Of a stretch of 35,587 bases of DNA, positions 23,746-33,235 are shown one piece after another. Positions within the stretch are counted from its first letter, which is position 1. Each line of letters starts with the position of its first letter. The notes below the pieces were generated by a model that worked only from the letters and a program-made list of their open reading frames with translations, had not been told where the DNA came from and ran no database searches. The stretch is from Nostoc sp. JL34 (GTDB lineage Bacteria; Cyanobacteriota; Cyanobacteriia; Cyanobacteriales; Nostocaceae), in contig NZ_JABXKQ010000088.1 in assembly GCF_017114945.1 (NCBI RefSeq), positions 1 to 35,587 on the forward strand. Direction: 5' to 3'. Both the position numbers and the translations under genes were made by a program.

Positions 23746-26700
23746 ATGCCTCTCCAACTGAATATCCAAACAATCTCACGGCAGCGGAATACCATGAGTT
23801 GTTAGCTGGTAGCGCCATTCATCCGGCGTTGATTAAGTGCAACTTTTTCCATGTAGAGGGAGAATCAGTTTATGATTTCCTGTTCATATCTGATAAAATC
23901 CCACGTAAGAATGCGGGTCGGGTAACAGATGGATACATAAAAATGTATCAGCATCTATTACTGGGTGGGACGTGGATTCAGTCACTTGACCCGTTTAAAA
24001 ACTGGCAACCAATGGAGTGGGGGCGGATCAAGCCGAACTTTCCTCGCATTGATTGGCAAAAAGGGAAACCCGTCAAATACGAGTCACCCCCCAAAACCCC
24101 CAACCGCGTTACCTACTTTGATGTCGCTAACCCCATCTGGGACAAAATAGCAAAACGTTATTTAATTAAGCGCTATCATTCACTTTTAGCATTGCGCTTA
24201 CTGGATCAACTCAATCCACTAATATTTTGGGAGTGGATAAAGCAACACCCAGAGATTCCGATTATCTTATGCGAAGGGGAAAAAAAGGCTGCTTGCTTGC
24301 TTTCATTGGGGTTTGTAGCGATCGCACTGCCGGGAATTTGGAACGGGCGCGTGGGCAAACAGGATTTTGATGAACGGTTGCATCCTGACTTAGTACCAAT
24401 GGCTCAGGCGGGACGCAAGTTCATTATTTTATTCGACTACGAAACTTCTTCTAAAACTAGGTGGTCGGTGTTTCAAGCCACTGTTCGCACTGCAAAAGCA
24501 ATCGAATCGGCAGGTTCTGAATGTGAAGTTGCGCTGTTGCCGGGGCCAGAAAAAGGTGTAGATGATTTCGTGGTAGCCAGGGGTGAAGATGCCAATGCTC
24601 TGCTAACTGCAATTATAGACGATGCTAAATCACTAAAAGATTACCAGCGCTCATATCGGGCTAAGAAATGGGGACTTAGCAAATACAAACCAGATGTCAC
24701 TGTTAATGTCAAGTATCTTTCTGAGGCTTTGTGCATTCCTGAACTTGAAGAAAAATGCTTGAGAGTGCCTGAGCTTTATGAGCTTGAAAAGGAACAACTT
24801 TTCACGCCATCTATAAAAGGACATTGGAGAAAGAAGGAGTCTACGGATTCTGGCGGAGTTGATTCAGACAAATCGAAGAAATCCCCTACCTTCAATTTCC
24901 CAAAATCAGGACTGGTCGTACTCTGGAGCGACATGGGTACAGGGAAAACTGAACTTATGCGCTGGTGGCGTGACCAAAACCCCGACGCGCGGTTCCTCAA
25001 CAATGGGCATCGCGTAAATTTGCTGAAAAATCTTGCCGAACGCTTGCAGACGGCGATGTATTCAGACTTGGGTTACACAGGTTTACCCCAGGCTCAAGCC
25101 CTTAGTATTACTATTGACAGCTTGCACAAACTTAATACTCAGTCTCTCAGTTACGGCTGCATATTTATAGATGAAGCCTGCCAGTATCTCACCCACTTAC
25201 TACATAGTAATACTTGCAAACAACACCGTGCAGCAATCCTAGAAGTACTGGAATATATAGTATACAACGCGCCGTTAGTGGTGATTGCCGATGCACACAT
25301 GGATGATTTAACGGTAAACTTCTTTCTTGCAATGCGACCAAAAGGTGAAGTCCCGTACATTATCAAAAACGAGTGGCGAAACGGGGAGCGCACAATTTAT
25401 TGGTACGAGGGGGATAATTCAAGCGCCATAGTCGCCCAAATCTCGGCAGCGCTGATGCTTGGTGAGAAAGTCATGGTTGCAAGTGACAGTAAGCGTTTCA
25501 TCAAAAAACTCGACAAATCCTTTACTATCAAGTACGAAGAATCTAACTCCGAAAAATCACATACACAAAAAAAATGTCGTATCTGGTCGGTTCACTCTGA
25601 CAATTCTGGCAGTGATGAGAATGTCGCTTTCATCAAAGATATCACCAACGCCGTCAAAAACTTTGATGCCTTGTTCACCTCTCCCAGTCTCGGTACTGGT
25701 GTCGATATTTCTGAGTATCATTTTGACTTAGTGTTTGGCGTGTTTCACGGCGTAAGCCAAACCGCTACTGAGTGCGCTCAACAACTGTACCGTTATCGTC
25801 CAAAAGTCCCGTTTCATATTTGGGTGGCCCCGCGTCCTCCCTTTGGCTACCAAGATACAAACGCATCCAAGATTAAAGAGCGCTTGCTCCAAACCAATGA
25901 AATGACCGCTTTTCTGTTGCGGATTGACAGAGAAACAGGCAAGCGAGGCGCAGAGAAAGATTGGGCGCTTGAGGCTTACTGCCAAATTATGGCTAACCGC
26001 CACTATTCTCTCAATAATCTGCGTGATGATTTGCGATCGCTCCTCACCGAAATGGGCAATACCTTTATATATGTGGGCAGTGATTCAGATCCTCAATCTC
26101 TTGAAAGTCTTAAAGCAGCAGCACAAGCTTTGGATAGTGCCCACAATTCGGCTGTTGCCAGGGCTAAGAATATTACTTTGAGCGAGTACCGTGCCCGTCA
26201 GAGCAAAGATTACCTTGACCCTAATGAAATTTTTGAATGTGAAAAGTTCCGCATTTCTGATTCTTACGGCATCGAAGTAACCGAATCACTCGTAGAAATG
26301 GATAAAGGTGGTCGCTTAATTAGAGCAATTGCTGGACTTGAGGCCATTTTAGCCCCACCCGAAGAATCGTTTACTGACCCCAAAACTGGGCAAAGTTATC
26401 CTACGCCACCAACAATTGTCACCCAAAAAGACCGCACCGAGCGCGACAATCTCCCTTTGTGCATCGACTGGGGCAATTACTCGGCACGGTGGCTTGCTAG
26501 ATTTAATCTGGGGCTGCATCAAATTCTCACTTCTTTAATGAAGGGTGATGAAGTTACTGCCGACGATCCCACCTTACTCAAGATGACGGAGATCGCTATA
26601 CATTGTGCTGCTCACGTCAAAGCAATTCTTGGGTTTACTATTCCCCTAGACTGTAAACCTATTTGGTTGCTAGGCACTCTTATAGAGCAGCTGGGGCTAA

Positions 26701-27194
26701 AACTGACTTTCCGCAAGCAAGGTAAACGGGGGCAACAGGTGAAACTTTTCTCTTTATCTAAAGAGGAATTAGAATTTGCAATGCATGTGATTGCTCATCG
26801 CGTGGAAAAGCGTAATCAAAAAGAAAATCGAACCTATTATGCTGCTCAAACCCCTGCTGCGTATAGTGTAAACCCCAATCAGCAGGCCGTATCCACACCC
26901 TCCCCTAATGCTATAGGGAACTCCCATTGCCAAGGGGAGGATACTACCGCATTTGAGTCGCCTCCGACCGAGCGCACTACCTTACTCCATTGTGTGGAAA
27001 TGCTACGCTCTGGTATTTCTCGTGGAGTGGACGCAATTAAAGGCATTCTCAAGCGATGGGTTGAGGATTTGCGTTGGGAGACGGTGCTGGAACTTGAAGC
27101 GATCGCAGCGAGTGAACTGCGACTTGTGGAATCTCTTGTCCCGGAATTTTACAGCTTGCTAAGTGAAGAGGTGTTGCCGATGGAGGGGGGCTAA
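23742..27194 (+). CDS. Plasmid replication protein, CyRepA1 type (TOPRIM/primase-like plus helicase)
   Basis: 1,150 residues. Residues about 170-295 are TOPRIM-like (DUF3854 type): IILCEGEKKA (174-183), FDYE (231-234) and GVDDF (272-276), suited to primase-like metal binding. Residues about 388-740 are a helicase-like ATPase with Walker A SDMGTGKTE (396-404) and DEACQ (477-481). It is closed by LFTSPSLGTGVDISEYHFDL and a QQLYRYRP motif of the SF2 motif VI type. The architecture is that of the replication initiators of cyanobacterial plasmids, and is the main reason to call this a plasmid. The C-terminal 250 residues have no recognised fold, with a Pro/Ser-rich linker near 1035-1075. It overlaps the preceding small gene by 4 bases. 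I see no frameshift or missing motif, so it is probably functional. Confidence 0.85.
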   Translation: MNASPTEYPNNLTAAEYHELLAGSAIHPALIKCNFFHVEGESVYDFLFISDKIPRKNAGRVTDGYIKMYQHLLLGGTWIQSLDPFKNWQPMEWGRIKPNFPRIDWQKGKPVKYESPPKTPNRVTYFDVANPIWDKIAKRYLIKRYHSLLALRLLDQLNPLIFWEWIKQHPEIPIILCEGEKKAACLLSLGFVAIALPGIWNGRVGKQDFDERLHPDLVPMAQAGRKFIILFDYETSSKTRWSVFQATVRTAKAIESAGSECEVALLPGPEKGVDDFVVARGEDANALLTAIIDDAKSLKDYQRSYRAKKWGLSKYKPDVTVNVKYLSEALCIPELEEKCLRVPELYELEKEQLFTPSIKGHWRKKESTDSGGVDSDKSKKSPTFNFPKSGLVVLWSDMGTGKTELMRWWRDQNPDARFLNNGHRVNLLKNLAERLQTAMYSDLGYTGLPQAQALSITIDSLHKLNTQSLSYGCIFIDEACQYLTHLLHSNTCKQHRAAILEVLEYIVYNAPLVVIADAHMDDLTVNFFLAMRPKGEVPYIIKNEWRNGERTIYWYEGDNSSAIVAQISAALMLGEKVMVASDSKRFIKKLDKSFTIKYEESNSEKSHTQKKCRIWSVHSDNSGSDENVAFIKDITNAVKNFDALFTSPSLGTGVDISEYHFDLVFGVFHGVSQTATECAQQLYRYRPKVPFHIWVAPRPPFGYQDTNASKIKERLLQTNEMTAFLLRIDRETGKRGAEKDWALEAYCQIMANRHYSLNNLRDDLRSLLTEMGNTFIYVGSDSDPQSLESLKAAAQALDSAHNSAVARAKNITLSEYRARQSKDYLDPNEIFECEKFRISDSYGIEVTESLVEMDKGGRLIRAIAGLEAILAPPEESFTDPKTGQSYPTPPTIVTQKDRTERDNLPLCIDWGNYSARWLARFNLGLHQILTSLMKGDEVTADDPTLLKMTEIAIHCAAHVKAILGFTIPLDCKPIWLLGTLIEQLGLKLTFRKQGKRGQQVKLFSLSKEELEFAMHVIAHRVEKRNQKENRTYYAAQTPAAYSVNPNQQAVSTPSPNAIGNSHCQGEDTTAFESPPTERTTLLHCVEMLRSGISRGVDAIKGILKRWVEDLRWETVLELEAIAASELRLVESLVPEFYSLLSEEVLPMEGG

Positions 27195-27296
27195 ACTTTC
27201 GTCATAACTAACCGCATCCTTGAAGTAATTTCTACTTTTGCTTTCAGCAATTGTGCTGATGCTGCTTTGCTAAATCGATTTTTTGGTAAAATGGGG

Positions 27297-27959
27297 TCAA
27301 AAGCTTTCATGCACTGAATTATCGGTCACTTCGACAAAGACGGGTTTCCCGAAGTCGTCTGACGAAAGCGGAGCAAGTAGTGCTAAAGATGATACCGCTC
27401 CCAATATTTGATCCTCTCTTACCTCCAGGTACTTGTACAGCTCGTCCAACGTGCGATGCCCAGAAATTTCCTGAATCACTCTTAAGGGAATTCCGGCATT
27501 ACTCATCGAGGTGAGTGCTGTGCGCCGAAAGCTGTGAGAGCTTACGCCTTCAACTCCTACTTTTTTGCAAGCGACTCGCACTATCCACAGTGCCGAATCC
27601 CGGTGCAGGTGGTTATTGGCTCTTGAGTGGTCAGCATTTCCAGGGAACAACCAAGGAGAATCATCACGCGGTTTATATGCTTGCAACCTGACTCGCAATT
27701 CTTGAATTACCGGGATGGCACGGGTAGCCAGTTTCCCTTTCGTGTTGCCTTTGCGAAAGATGATTTTGGCTCTGACTTTTCCTTTGGCATCATATACGTC
27801 GCGCTTAAGCAACGTTACTGCTTCATTCACCCGACACGCTGTGTAAAGCATCACCGCAAACAGCGCTTTATCTCGCAGTGAATCCACCCCCTGCGAGAAC
27901 AGAAGTTGAATTTCCTGCAAAGACAAAATCTTTGCTCGACCATGCCTATCAATTTTCAA
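27297..27959 (-). CDS. Compact tyrosine recombinase
   Basis: 220 residues from a TTG at 27959 that begins the conserved-looking KIDRHGRAKILSLQEIQLLF, with GGGG 8 bases ahead. The same frame runs up to another TTG at 28076, but the extra 39 residues look non-coding. Catalytic residues are present: Arg in YTACRVNEA, Lys in IFRKGNTKGK, HSFRR (H-x-x-R), then SGHRTLDELYKYLEV with the nucleophilic Tyr in KYLEV. The separate core-binding domain of larger integrases is missing, as in small plasmid and phage resolvase-like recombinases. Transcribed towards the replication gene (stop-to-stop gap 102 bases). Likely roles are multimer resolution or integration. Confidence 0.85.
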   Translation of the reverse strand: MKIDRHGRAKILSLQEIQLLFSQGVDSLRDKALFAVMLYTACRVNEAVTLLKRDVYDAKGKVRAKIIFRKGNTKGKLATRAIPVIQELRVRLQAYKPRDDSPWLFPGNADHSRANNHLHRDSALWIVRVACKKVGVEGVSSHSFRRTALTSMSNAGIPLRVIQEISGHRTLDELYKYLEVREDQILGAVSSLALLAPLSSDDFGKPVFVEVTDNSVHESF

Positions 27960-28076
27960 GGTTGCTGCCCCATCAACACCCCGCCCTGTTCTTATTATCC
28001 CAGTCCACGAGACAGGTTTTGCCAGGGGTGCAATTTTCACAGTTATGCAGATGAGCAGTATGGGGTTTTTCAGCAA

Positions 28077-29277
28077 TTAGCGGAATTACTGTGAATATTT
28101 AATACCTAGTGTGTGGCGAAGATGGCTGGTATCTTTTTTTTGTGGTTCCCCCTAAAAATACACCTCTAAAAGAAAAACCTAAAAATAGGTGAAAAAAAAT
28201 AAACTAATAATGACTTTATAGTTAATAAATGATGCATTAGGTCAAAGAGCATACCCCTAGCATTTGAGTATACAAATATTACAGGTGTAGGTTTGGGTTA
28301 AAGAAAAGGGGCAAAGGTGCTTATTTTAAAGAACTTGTACAAAATTTCCCCCTGCTTCTGTTGCTTCAGTGCCAAATGAAGCCTTATCCGAATAACCCGC
28401 TATTTAATCGCTATCACGCCATAAAACTATAGAGTCATTTTTAGTTTATTTTTTTGAGGGTGGTTTGATTGCTACAGAAAAAATTCTTCAAGAAACGGGT
28501 AAAACTTGCGTGCCAAAAACTCAAACTTTTCTGCAATTGATTCCGAATTTGTCCTGAATCAATTTTCAGGGTAAGGGAGATCCAAATAATAAAATGCTAT
28601 GAGCCTAGCTTTCGCCCCGTTCGCGAGTGCATCTTCCTTTGGGAGAAGGGCGAAAGCGTCAGAAATATAGTTGTGTAGCCAAAATATCCTTGATACGGTG
28701 AAGCAGCGCGGTCTTCTCCCAAAGGGAGAGGCTAGCGCCAAGGGGGTTTCCCCTATGAGCGACTGCACCAAGCCCATAGGGGCTGGGCATTTTATTACTT
28801 GTAAGTGCCTGAACGCCAAGATGCTCCCTAATGGGCGAAGGAACTTTAGGTGATTGCGAGTTAGTTTATGATGTCGTAAATTACACAGTTAAAAATACAA
28901 CTTTAACATGGAATGAAATTCCTGTGCTGTATCATGATACTTTATCTAGGTAAAAAAATAATTTGATGGTAGGTTCATTTAGCCTATTTACCTAGATGAG
29001 TATAATGCAGAAAGTTTTACTGCATAGCGATGCCTACAGTAGTGATAATTGCGTAAGGCAAGGTGTTTTATATTATAAAAAATAAAGTAATACAGAGGGC
29101 ATAAGGGAAGGCACAGACATCCTTTGGCATGGTGGTCTGCAAATTCCCGCTCTTTTTAACACCCTTGATCTTGGCTCATCTCATATAAAGGATTAGTTTT
29201 TGAGAATCATAATTAAGTTTTTGCCGACCATTGGTCGGCAAATTGCGATGCCGAGCAACCAACGATATTTTAATTTT
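28077..29277. repeat. 1.2-kb intergenic region with four inverted repeats
   Basis: No protein or RNA gene recognised. Perfect inverted repeats are: AATTGATTC/GAATCAATT (28535-28543, 28556-28564); CCTTTGGGAGAAG/CTTCTCCCAAAGG (28636-28648, 28713-28725); ATCTAGGTAAA/TTTACCTAGAT (28944-28954, 28987-28997); and TTTGCCGACC/GGTCGGCAAA (29220-29229, 29233-29242, loop 3). The second belongs to a GC-richer block (about 28600-28850) that resembles dispersed cyanobacterial repeat sequence. The last lies just beyond the stop of the minus-strand gene at 29278 and could end its transcript, although no T-run follows on that strand. The region lies upstream of the recombinase and could hold its site. Confidence 0.5.
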
Positions 29278-29511
29278 TTAAAATGTAATTATTTCACAAC
29301 CTTCAAGCAATTCGTCATAAACAGTTAGTTGTTGTGTTTTTAAGTGGTTTGGCAATGAATCATCATCAAAGGTCAAAGTAACAATATGAGTATTTTTGAG
29401 ACTAAGAGATGATTTGCTGATATCGGTTATTGCCGCACTCATGCCGCTTCGAGTACCGATCAGATACTTCACCGATTGCCCGATCTTTAACTGTGCTGCT
29501 GGAATAGCCAT
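29278..29511 (-). CDS. Hypothetical small protein downstream of the RecD2-like helicase
   Basis: 77 residues, ATG at 29511, no clear ribosome site. It begins MAIPAAQLKIGQSVKYLIGT and has the alternating pattern of a small beta-barrel (SSLSLKNTHIVTLTFDDD), then an acidic tail. No Cys pair, TM or signal peptide. It lies 73 bases downstream of the helicase stop in the same direction, so it is probably co-transcribed. The fold suggests an SH3- or OB-like module; the function is unknown. Confidence 0.6.
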   Translation of the reverse strand: MAIPAAQLKIGQSVKYLIGTRSGMSAAITDISKSSLSLKNTHIVTLTFDDDSLPNHLKTQQLTVYDELLEGCEIITF

Positions 29512-29584
29512 AGATTTTAAAAGTGTACTTCAAGAGTAGTCTGGTTGGATGCGACCGTTGTTCTCATTTTGGGCATGGGTTTTA

Positions 29585-31894
29585 TTATTGGAGCAGAACT
29601 GCGTCAATTGCTGAATCAATCAACTCAATTGCGGTAGTTTCATAGTGATAAGTATTAAAGCGAAACTTCCCGACAAGTTCGGGCTGTTTTGAGGGACGAT
29701 AACCATACTTGGATTCATACATTTGTAGTGCAAGACTACCAATAGTAGTCATCTGTCCTTGTGTTGCAGTCAGTTGACGTTGTTGTAGCCTAGAAGCGAC
29801 AGTAACAGTAGGGGAAGATGTTGTTGTACAAGTGGTTTTTCTGGTGTTGCTCAAACTCTGCCAGATTTCACTAAGTTGCTCAACAGGTGAAATGAGGAGA
29901 TTGGTTAGTCCAGTAAAACGCTGGGCGGGTTTATCAGTAGCGACAGCAGTTTTCAATGCTTCATGCTGTCCAACTGCGATGAATGTACCCATTGCGCGAG
30001 TCATAGTCGTGTAGAGCAGCTGACGGGTTAACATCCGGTAATTAGCCCTGACCAACGGGAAAATCACATAAGGAAATTGGCTACCTTGACTCTTGTGGCA
30101 AGTTATACAAAACGAGTGCATAATTTGCTCGAAGTCTCCAGGATAATAATTAACAACTGCGCCGCCCTCCCAAGAGATCGTAACCAAAAATTTTTCCGGC
30201 TCCACAGCAATAACCTGACCGATCTCGCCATTCATCACAGGCGGGACAGTTTCATAACGGTTTTTCAGTTGGATTACGCGATCGCCGACTCGGTAGACAA
30301 CCGACCCAGAGACAACTTGTGGTTGATTTTCAAGTTTTGGATTAAAGATGGGGGCAAGAAGCAGATTGAGATTGTGAACTCCACAGTCTCCTTGTTTTTG
30401 GGGCGCTAAGATTATTAGTTGTTGATTTAAATCAACACCTGACTGGCCAATAGCTTTAACCAACTCAACGATGGCTTGGGAGGTCGCTTGGGGCGAGTCT
30501 TTTTGAATCATTGCACAGTCACCGACATCCATCCAATCAGAAACTTGATTAAAATTGTGCAGTGTGGGGACTATGCCAGAATTGACATCATTAGCTGCAT
30601 AGATAATCGGGCTTTCGTGCCGTTGGCGATAAATCGTCTGTAAGAAAGTTGTTGGCACGAGTTCAGAAACAATTAAATCTCGCAAGACCATTCCTGCGCC
30701 AATACTGGGCAATTGATCAAAGTCCCCTACTAGTACAATTCTGGTTTTTTTGGGCAAGGCTTTGAGTAGCGAATTGAACAGAAATATATCAACCATTGAA
30801 AATTCATCAACGATTAGACAATCAAGATTTAGAGGATTATTCTCGTTATAAAGAAAAACCGCATTGTTTCCCTGCCATTGCAATAAACGGTGAATAGTAG
30901 TTGCTTCAATGCCTGTAGCATCTTTCATCCGGTTAGCAGCTTTCCCTGTTGGAGCGGCAAGTGCGATTGCTTTATCAGTATGCATGAACCATTCAACCAA
31001 GGTTTTCAGTACATAAGTTTTCCCTCGACCAGGGCCACCAGTGATAATGCTAATTGGATGTTTGGCTGCCATCATCAAGGCGCTGATTTGTTCATCACTT
31101 AAACGTGAAAGTTGGCGATAGTCAGTAGTTTGGAATTCGGCTAACCAGTGTTCTAAATGTTCAGTGGGGTGAGTCGGTTGGTCAAGGAGAGCAAGAATCT
31201 TCAAAGTCACAGAAAGTTCAGCCCGATAAGCAGCTTTGAGATAAACACTATTACCAACATCACCCGAAACTAAAGTCCCCTTGGAGAGTAACTGTTGAAT
31301 GATTGTATTTAAAAATTGAACATCGGGCGTATGCTGTGGTGAAGAAAGCAGGTCAGTGGCAATACTTACTAATTGCTCAAACGGTAAAAAACAATTCCCT
31401 TCACGCAAGCCGGATTTTAAAACATGGATTAAAGCTGAGATATAACGAGTATCGCTGTATAGTGGGATACCAAGAGATATTGCTAGCTCATCAGCAGTCT
31501 TAAAACCGATGCCATCAATATCATCAATTAATCTGTAAGGGTTGTTCTGAAGTACATTTGCAGTTTTGTGTCCGTAATAGTCACAAATTTTCAAAGCTAA
31601 CTTCAATGAAGTTCCCACAGCCAAAAGTTGGGTAATCACTCCCAAGTTCGGATTCTTTTTACTCTCTGACCAAGCTTTGGTAATACCATCAATCCGATAT
31701 TGAGTTAGTCCGGGAACAGTGTAAAGTTTTTCGGGGTTGTTATCTAATATCGATAAAGTCTCACTTCCAAAGCAATTGACCAAAGTTTGAGCAGTTTTCT
31801 TGCCAATCCCACGAAATAGTCCACTTTCTAAATACGCCTCGATTTCCGGCAACATCAGAATCGGAAATTTTTCGACTTGAAGGAGCCTGATCAT
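29585..31894 (-). CDS. RecD2-like SF1B DNA helicase
   Basis: 769 residues. The N-terminal part (about 18-145) has the RecD2 helix-hairpin-helix series SGLFRGIGKKTAQTLVNCFG, YTVPGLTQYRIDGI and LIDDIDGIGFKTADE. The motor follows with Walker A GGPGRGKT (286-293), APTGKAANRM (motif Ia), VDEFSMVD (362-369, motif II), GDFDQLPSIGAG (motif III), the IYRQ motif, and CHKSQGSQFPYV with LYTTMTRA (motifs V-VI). RecD2 unwinds DNA 5' to 3'. An in-frame TGA two codons before the ATG fixes the start, so the N-terminal OB-like domain (about 90 residues in usual RecD2) is absent. About 110 C-terminal residues are an extension of unknown role. In a plasmid it could serve transfer or repair. Confidence 0.88.
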   Translation of the reverse strand: MIRLLQVEKFPILMLPEIEAYLESGLFRGIGKKTAQTLVNCFGSETLSILDNNPEKLYTVPGLTQYRIDGITKAWSESKKNPNLGVITQLLAVGTSLKLALKICDYYGHKTANVLQNNPYRLIDDIDGIGFKTADELAISLGIPLYSDTRYISALIHVLKSGLREGNCFLPFEQLVSIATDLLSSPQHTPDVQFLNTIIQQLLSKGTLVSGDVGNSVYLKAAYRAELSVTLKILALLDQPTHPTEHLEHWLAEFQTTDYRQLSRLSDEQISALMMAAKHPISIITGGPGRGKTYVLKTLVEWFMHTDKAIALAAPTGKAANRMKDATGIEATTIHRLLQWQGNNAVFLYNENNPLNLDCLIVDEFSMVDIFLFNSLLKALPKKTRIVLVGDFDQLPSIGAGMVLRDLIVSELVPTTFLQTIYRQRHESPIIYAANDVNSGIVPTLHNFNQVSDWMDVGDCAMIQKDSPQATSQAIVELVKAIGQSGVDLNQQLIILAPQKQGDCGVHNLNLLLAPIFNPKLENQPQVVSGSVVYRVGDRVIQLKNRYETVPPVMNGEIGQVIAVEPEKFLVTISWEGGAVVNYYPGDFEQIMHSFCITCHKSQGSQFPYVIFPLVRANYRMLTRQLLYTTMTRAMGTFIAVGQHEALKTAVATDKPAQRFTGLTNLLISPVEQLSEIWQSLSNTRKTTCTTTSSPTVTVASRLQQRQLTATQGQMTTIGSLALQMYESKYGYRPSKQPELVGKFRFNTYHYETTAIELIDSAIDAVLLQ

Positions 31895-32054
31895 GAGTCA
31901 AAGAGTAGTTGAGAGATTCTGTTCTTCTACAAGGGTAGCTCTAAAGCTAACTCATTGTCCCAAATCGAAAATCCAATTAGCTTACTAACTCTAAAGAATA
32001 TCCTTGTGCGATGAAAGCTGTTCATGGGCTAGAGCCTAAAATGGATGTGAAGAA

Positions 32055-32207
32055 ATGTTTCTGTTAACGTCATCAAATTTAGTTCAATACAAGGTTTATT
32101 CATCTGCTAAGTTAATGGCAGTTAAGCATAATGGTTTTGGTAAGAATGGATCGGGTATTGTGTGGGAATTTAACGAAAATACGGGATTATGTCATCTGGG
32201 AAGTTAG
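32055..32207 (+). CDS. Possible 50-residue small protein
   Basis: ATG at 32055, TAG at 32205-32207. It contains LMAVKHNGFGKNGSGIVWEF and ends ENTGLCHLGS, a composition that looks protein-like. It sits in the 309-base gap between the helicase and the next minus-strand gene and overlaps the end of the latter by 4 bases. Only a weak purine stretch (GTGAAGAA) precedes the start. Coding status is uncertain; the rest of the gap shows nothing. Confidence 0.3.
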   Translation: MFLLTSSNLVQYKVYSSAKLMAVKHNGFGKNGSGIVWEFNENTGLCHLGS

Positions 32208-32596
32208 TCGGGAGTATCCAAATGTTTTTTCAAAGTGTAGGGGCAATCAGGAGTTTTGATTCCACTGGCGTAAGGTAATTTATAGGATGCCCAAAGCTGC
32301 CACCGCAAAACATCGACTCCAATAGTTGAACTACCGAATTGTACTCGAGAGTCTTTGTCTGGGTTTTGTATAACATTTTTGGTTATGGTATTTACCGCTT
32401 CTATCTTGAGATTATTTGGTATGCCCATTAGTAGTTTTGTAAGCCACTGTTTGATTTGTAGTGACTGTAGCCAGTCTTTGATTTGGTCATCAGTGGGAGT
32501 TAGGCGATTGGCTAATAGCGTTGGATTTTCGTTATCTTCATTAACTTGACTTTTGGGTTGAAAGAGTTGCTGAAAATTAGGATCTGTGTTGGACAT
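32204..32596 (-). CDS. Hypothetical protein upstream of the helicase
   Basis: 130 residues, ATG at 32596. The first 45 are polar and disordered-looking (MSNTDPNFQQLFQPKSQVNE). The rest is helical with LQSLQIKQWLTKLLMGIP and VDVLRWQLWASYKLPYASG. No motif, TM or signal peptide recognised. It points the same way as the helicase, 309 bases upstream, so co-transcription is possible but not assured. Function unknown. Confidence 0.6.
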   Translation of the reverse strand: MSNTDPNFQQLFQPKSQVNEDNENPTLLANRLTPTDDQIKDWLQSLQIKQWLTKLLMGIPNNLKIEAVNTITKNVIQNPDKDSRVQFGSSTIGVDVLRWQLWASYKLPYASGIKTPDCPYTLKKHLDTPD

Positions 32597-32632
32597 AAAA
32601 TTGATTGGTTAAAAGAGAATATCTCTATTATA

Positions 32633-32659
32633 GATAAATTGGATAAATCCGATAATAGC
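32633..32659. repeat. Three 9-bp direct repeats GATAAATTG / GATAAATCC / GATAATAGC
   Basis: GATAA recurs at exactly 9-base spacing (32633, 32642, 32651) in the AT-rich divergent region between the hypothetical gene (minus) and the HTH-like gene (plus). Further GATAA/TTATC runs follow to about 32713. The pattern is iteron- or operator-like; the obvious candidate binder is the adjacent small HTH-like protein. Confidence 0.4.
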
Positions 32660-32798
32660 TAATATGTTTTATCAAGATATTAAGATAAATAAATATAATA
32701 AAATTATTTATCCTCTGACACGAGATTATAAAGATTTGACTAATTAATTATGTTATAAATATTAAATAAGTTCCTTATGCAAGTATCAGATAAATACT

Positions 32799-33026
32799 AT
32801 GCACCCAATAGAGTTTAAGAAGAAGTGGAAATTAACCTACCCCGAACTTTCACGCATTTTAGGATACGCAGATTTTACTGTTCGGAGCTGGGGTCTAGAA
32901 GGAAAAGCGAAACGAAATCCCCATTTTGTTGTCTACCAACTTTGCGCCCTGTTAGATGAAAAATGGATAAATCAAGGTAAAGTTCCAGGACAAAGACATC
33001 TAATTTCTGAAATGCTTACTGGGTAA
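32799..33026 (+). CDS. Small HTH-like DNA-binding protein
   Basis: 75 residues, ATG at 32799. LTYPELSRILGYADFTVRSW has the spacing of a helix-turn-helix (Glu-Leu-x-x-Ile-Leu-Gly turn, then a recognition helix ending in Arg-Ser-Trp). A basic linker (EGKAKRNPHF) and a C-terminal helix follow. It precedes the transfer genes and is followed by two terminator-like hairpins, so it is probably transcribed alone and may regulate its neighbours. The HTH reading is by pattern only; the family is not identified. Confidence 0.6.
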   Translation: MHPIEFKKKWKLTYPELSRILGYADFTVRSWGLEGKAKRNPHFVVYQLCALLDEKWINQGKVPGQRHLISEMLTG

Positions 33027-33072
33027 AGAAATTACCGAAAATAGCTCACATTCTTGAAGAAAGCAGATACTT

Positions 33073-33091
33073 TAAAAGCGAAAGGCTTTTA
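33073..33091 (+). terminator. Hairpin after the HTH-like gene
   Basis: TAAAAGC (33073-33079) pairs with GCTTTTA (33085-33091) over a 5-base loop, followed by TGTTTTG. It lies 47 bases after the stop at 33026. A moderate rho-independent terminator. Confidence 0.5.
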
Positions 33092-33171
33092 TGTTTTGTA
33101 AACAAGAACCACTCTCCGGCTAATACTCCGAACAGCGCCGCATAATTTTCTCTATTTTTGCAAATGCCAAT

Positions 33172-33199
33172 TACCCGCCACGAAAAAGGCGGGTATTTT
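33172..33199 (+). terminator. GC-rich terminator before the transfer operon
   Basis: TACCCGCC (33172-33179) and GGCGGGTA (33188-33195) form an 8-bp stem with an A-rich 8-base loop, followed by TTTT. It insulates the genes that begin at 33236 from upstream transcription. Confidence 0.7.
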
Positions 33200-33235
33200 A
33201 TGTATAGTTAGAAGTTCCAAGAAGTTCTCAGAGTC

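Noticed and set aside
28559..28819. Minus-strand 86-codon ORF in the recombinase-helicase gap
   Set aside because: It is read through the CCTTTGGGAGAAG inverted repeat block, which is openable on both strands and resembles dispersed repeat sequence rather than a gene.
30077..30409. Plus-strand 110-codon ORF inside the helicase gene
   Set aside because: Antisense to conserved helicase motifs; no independent support.
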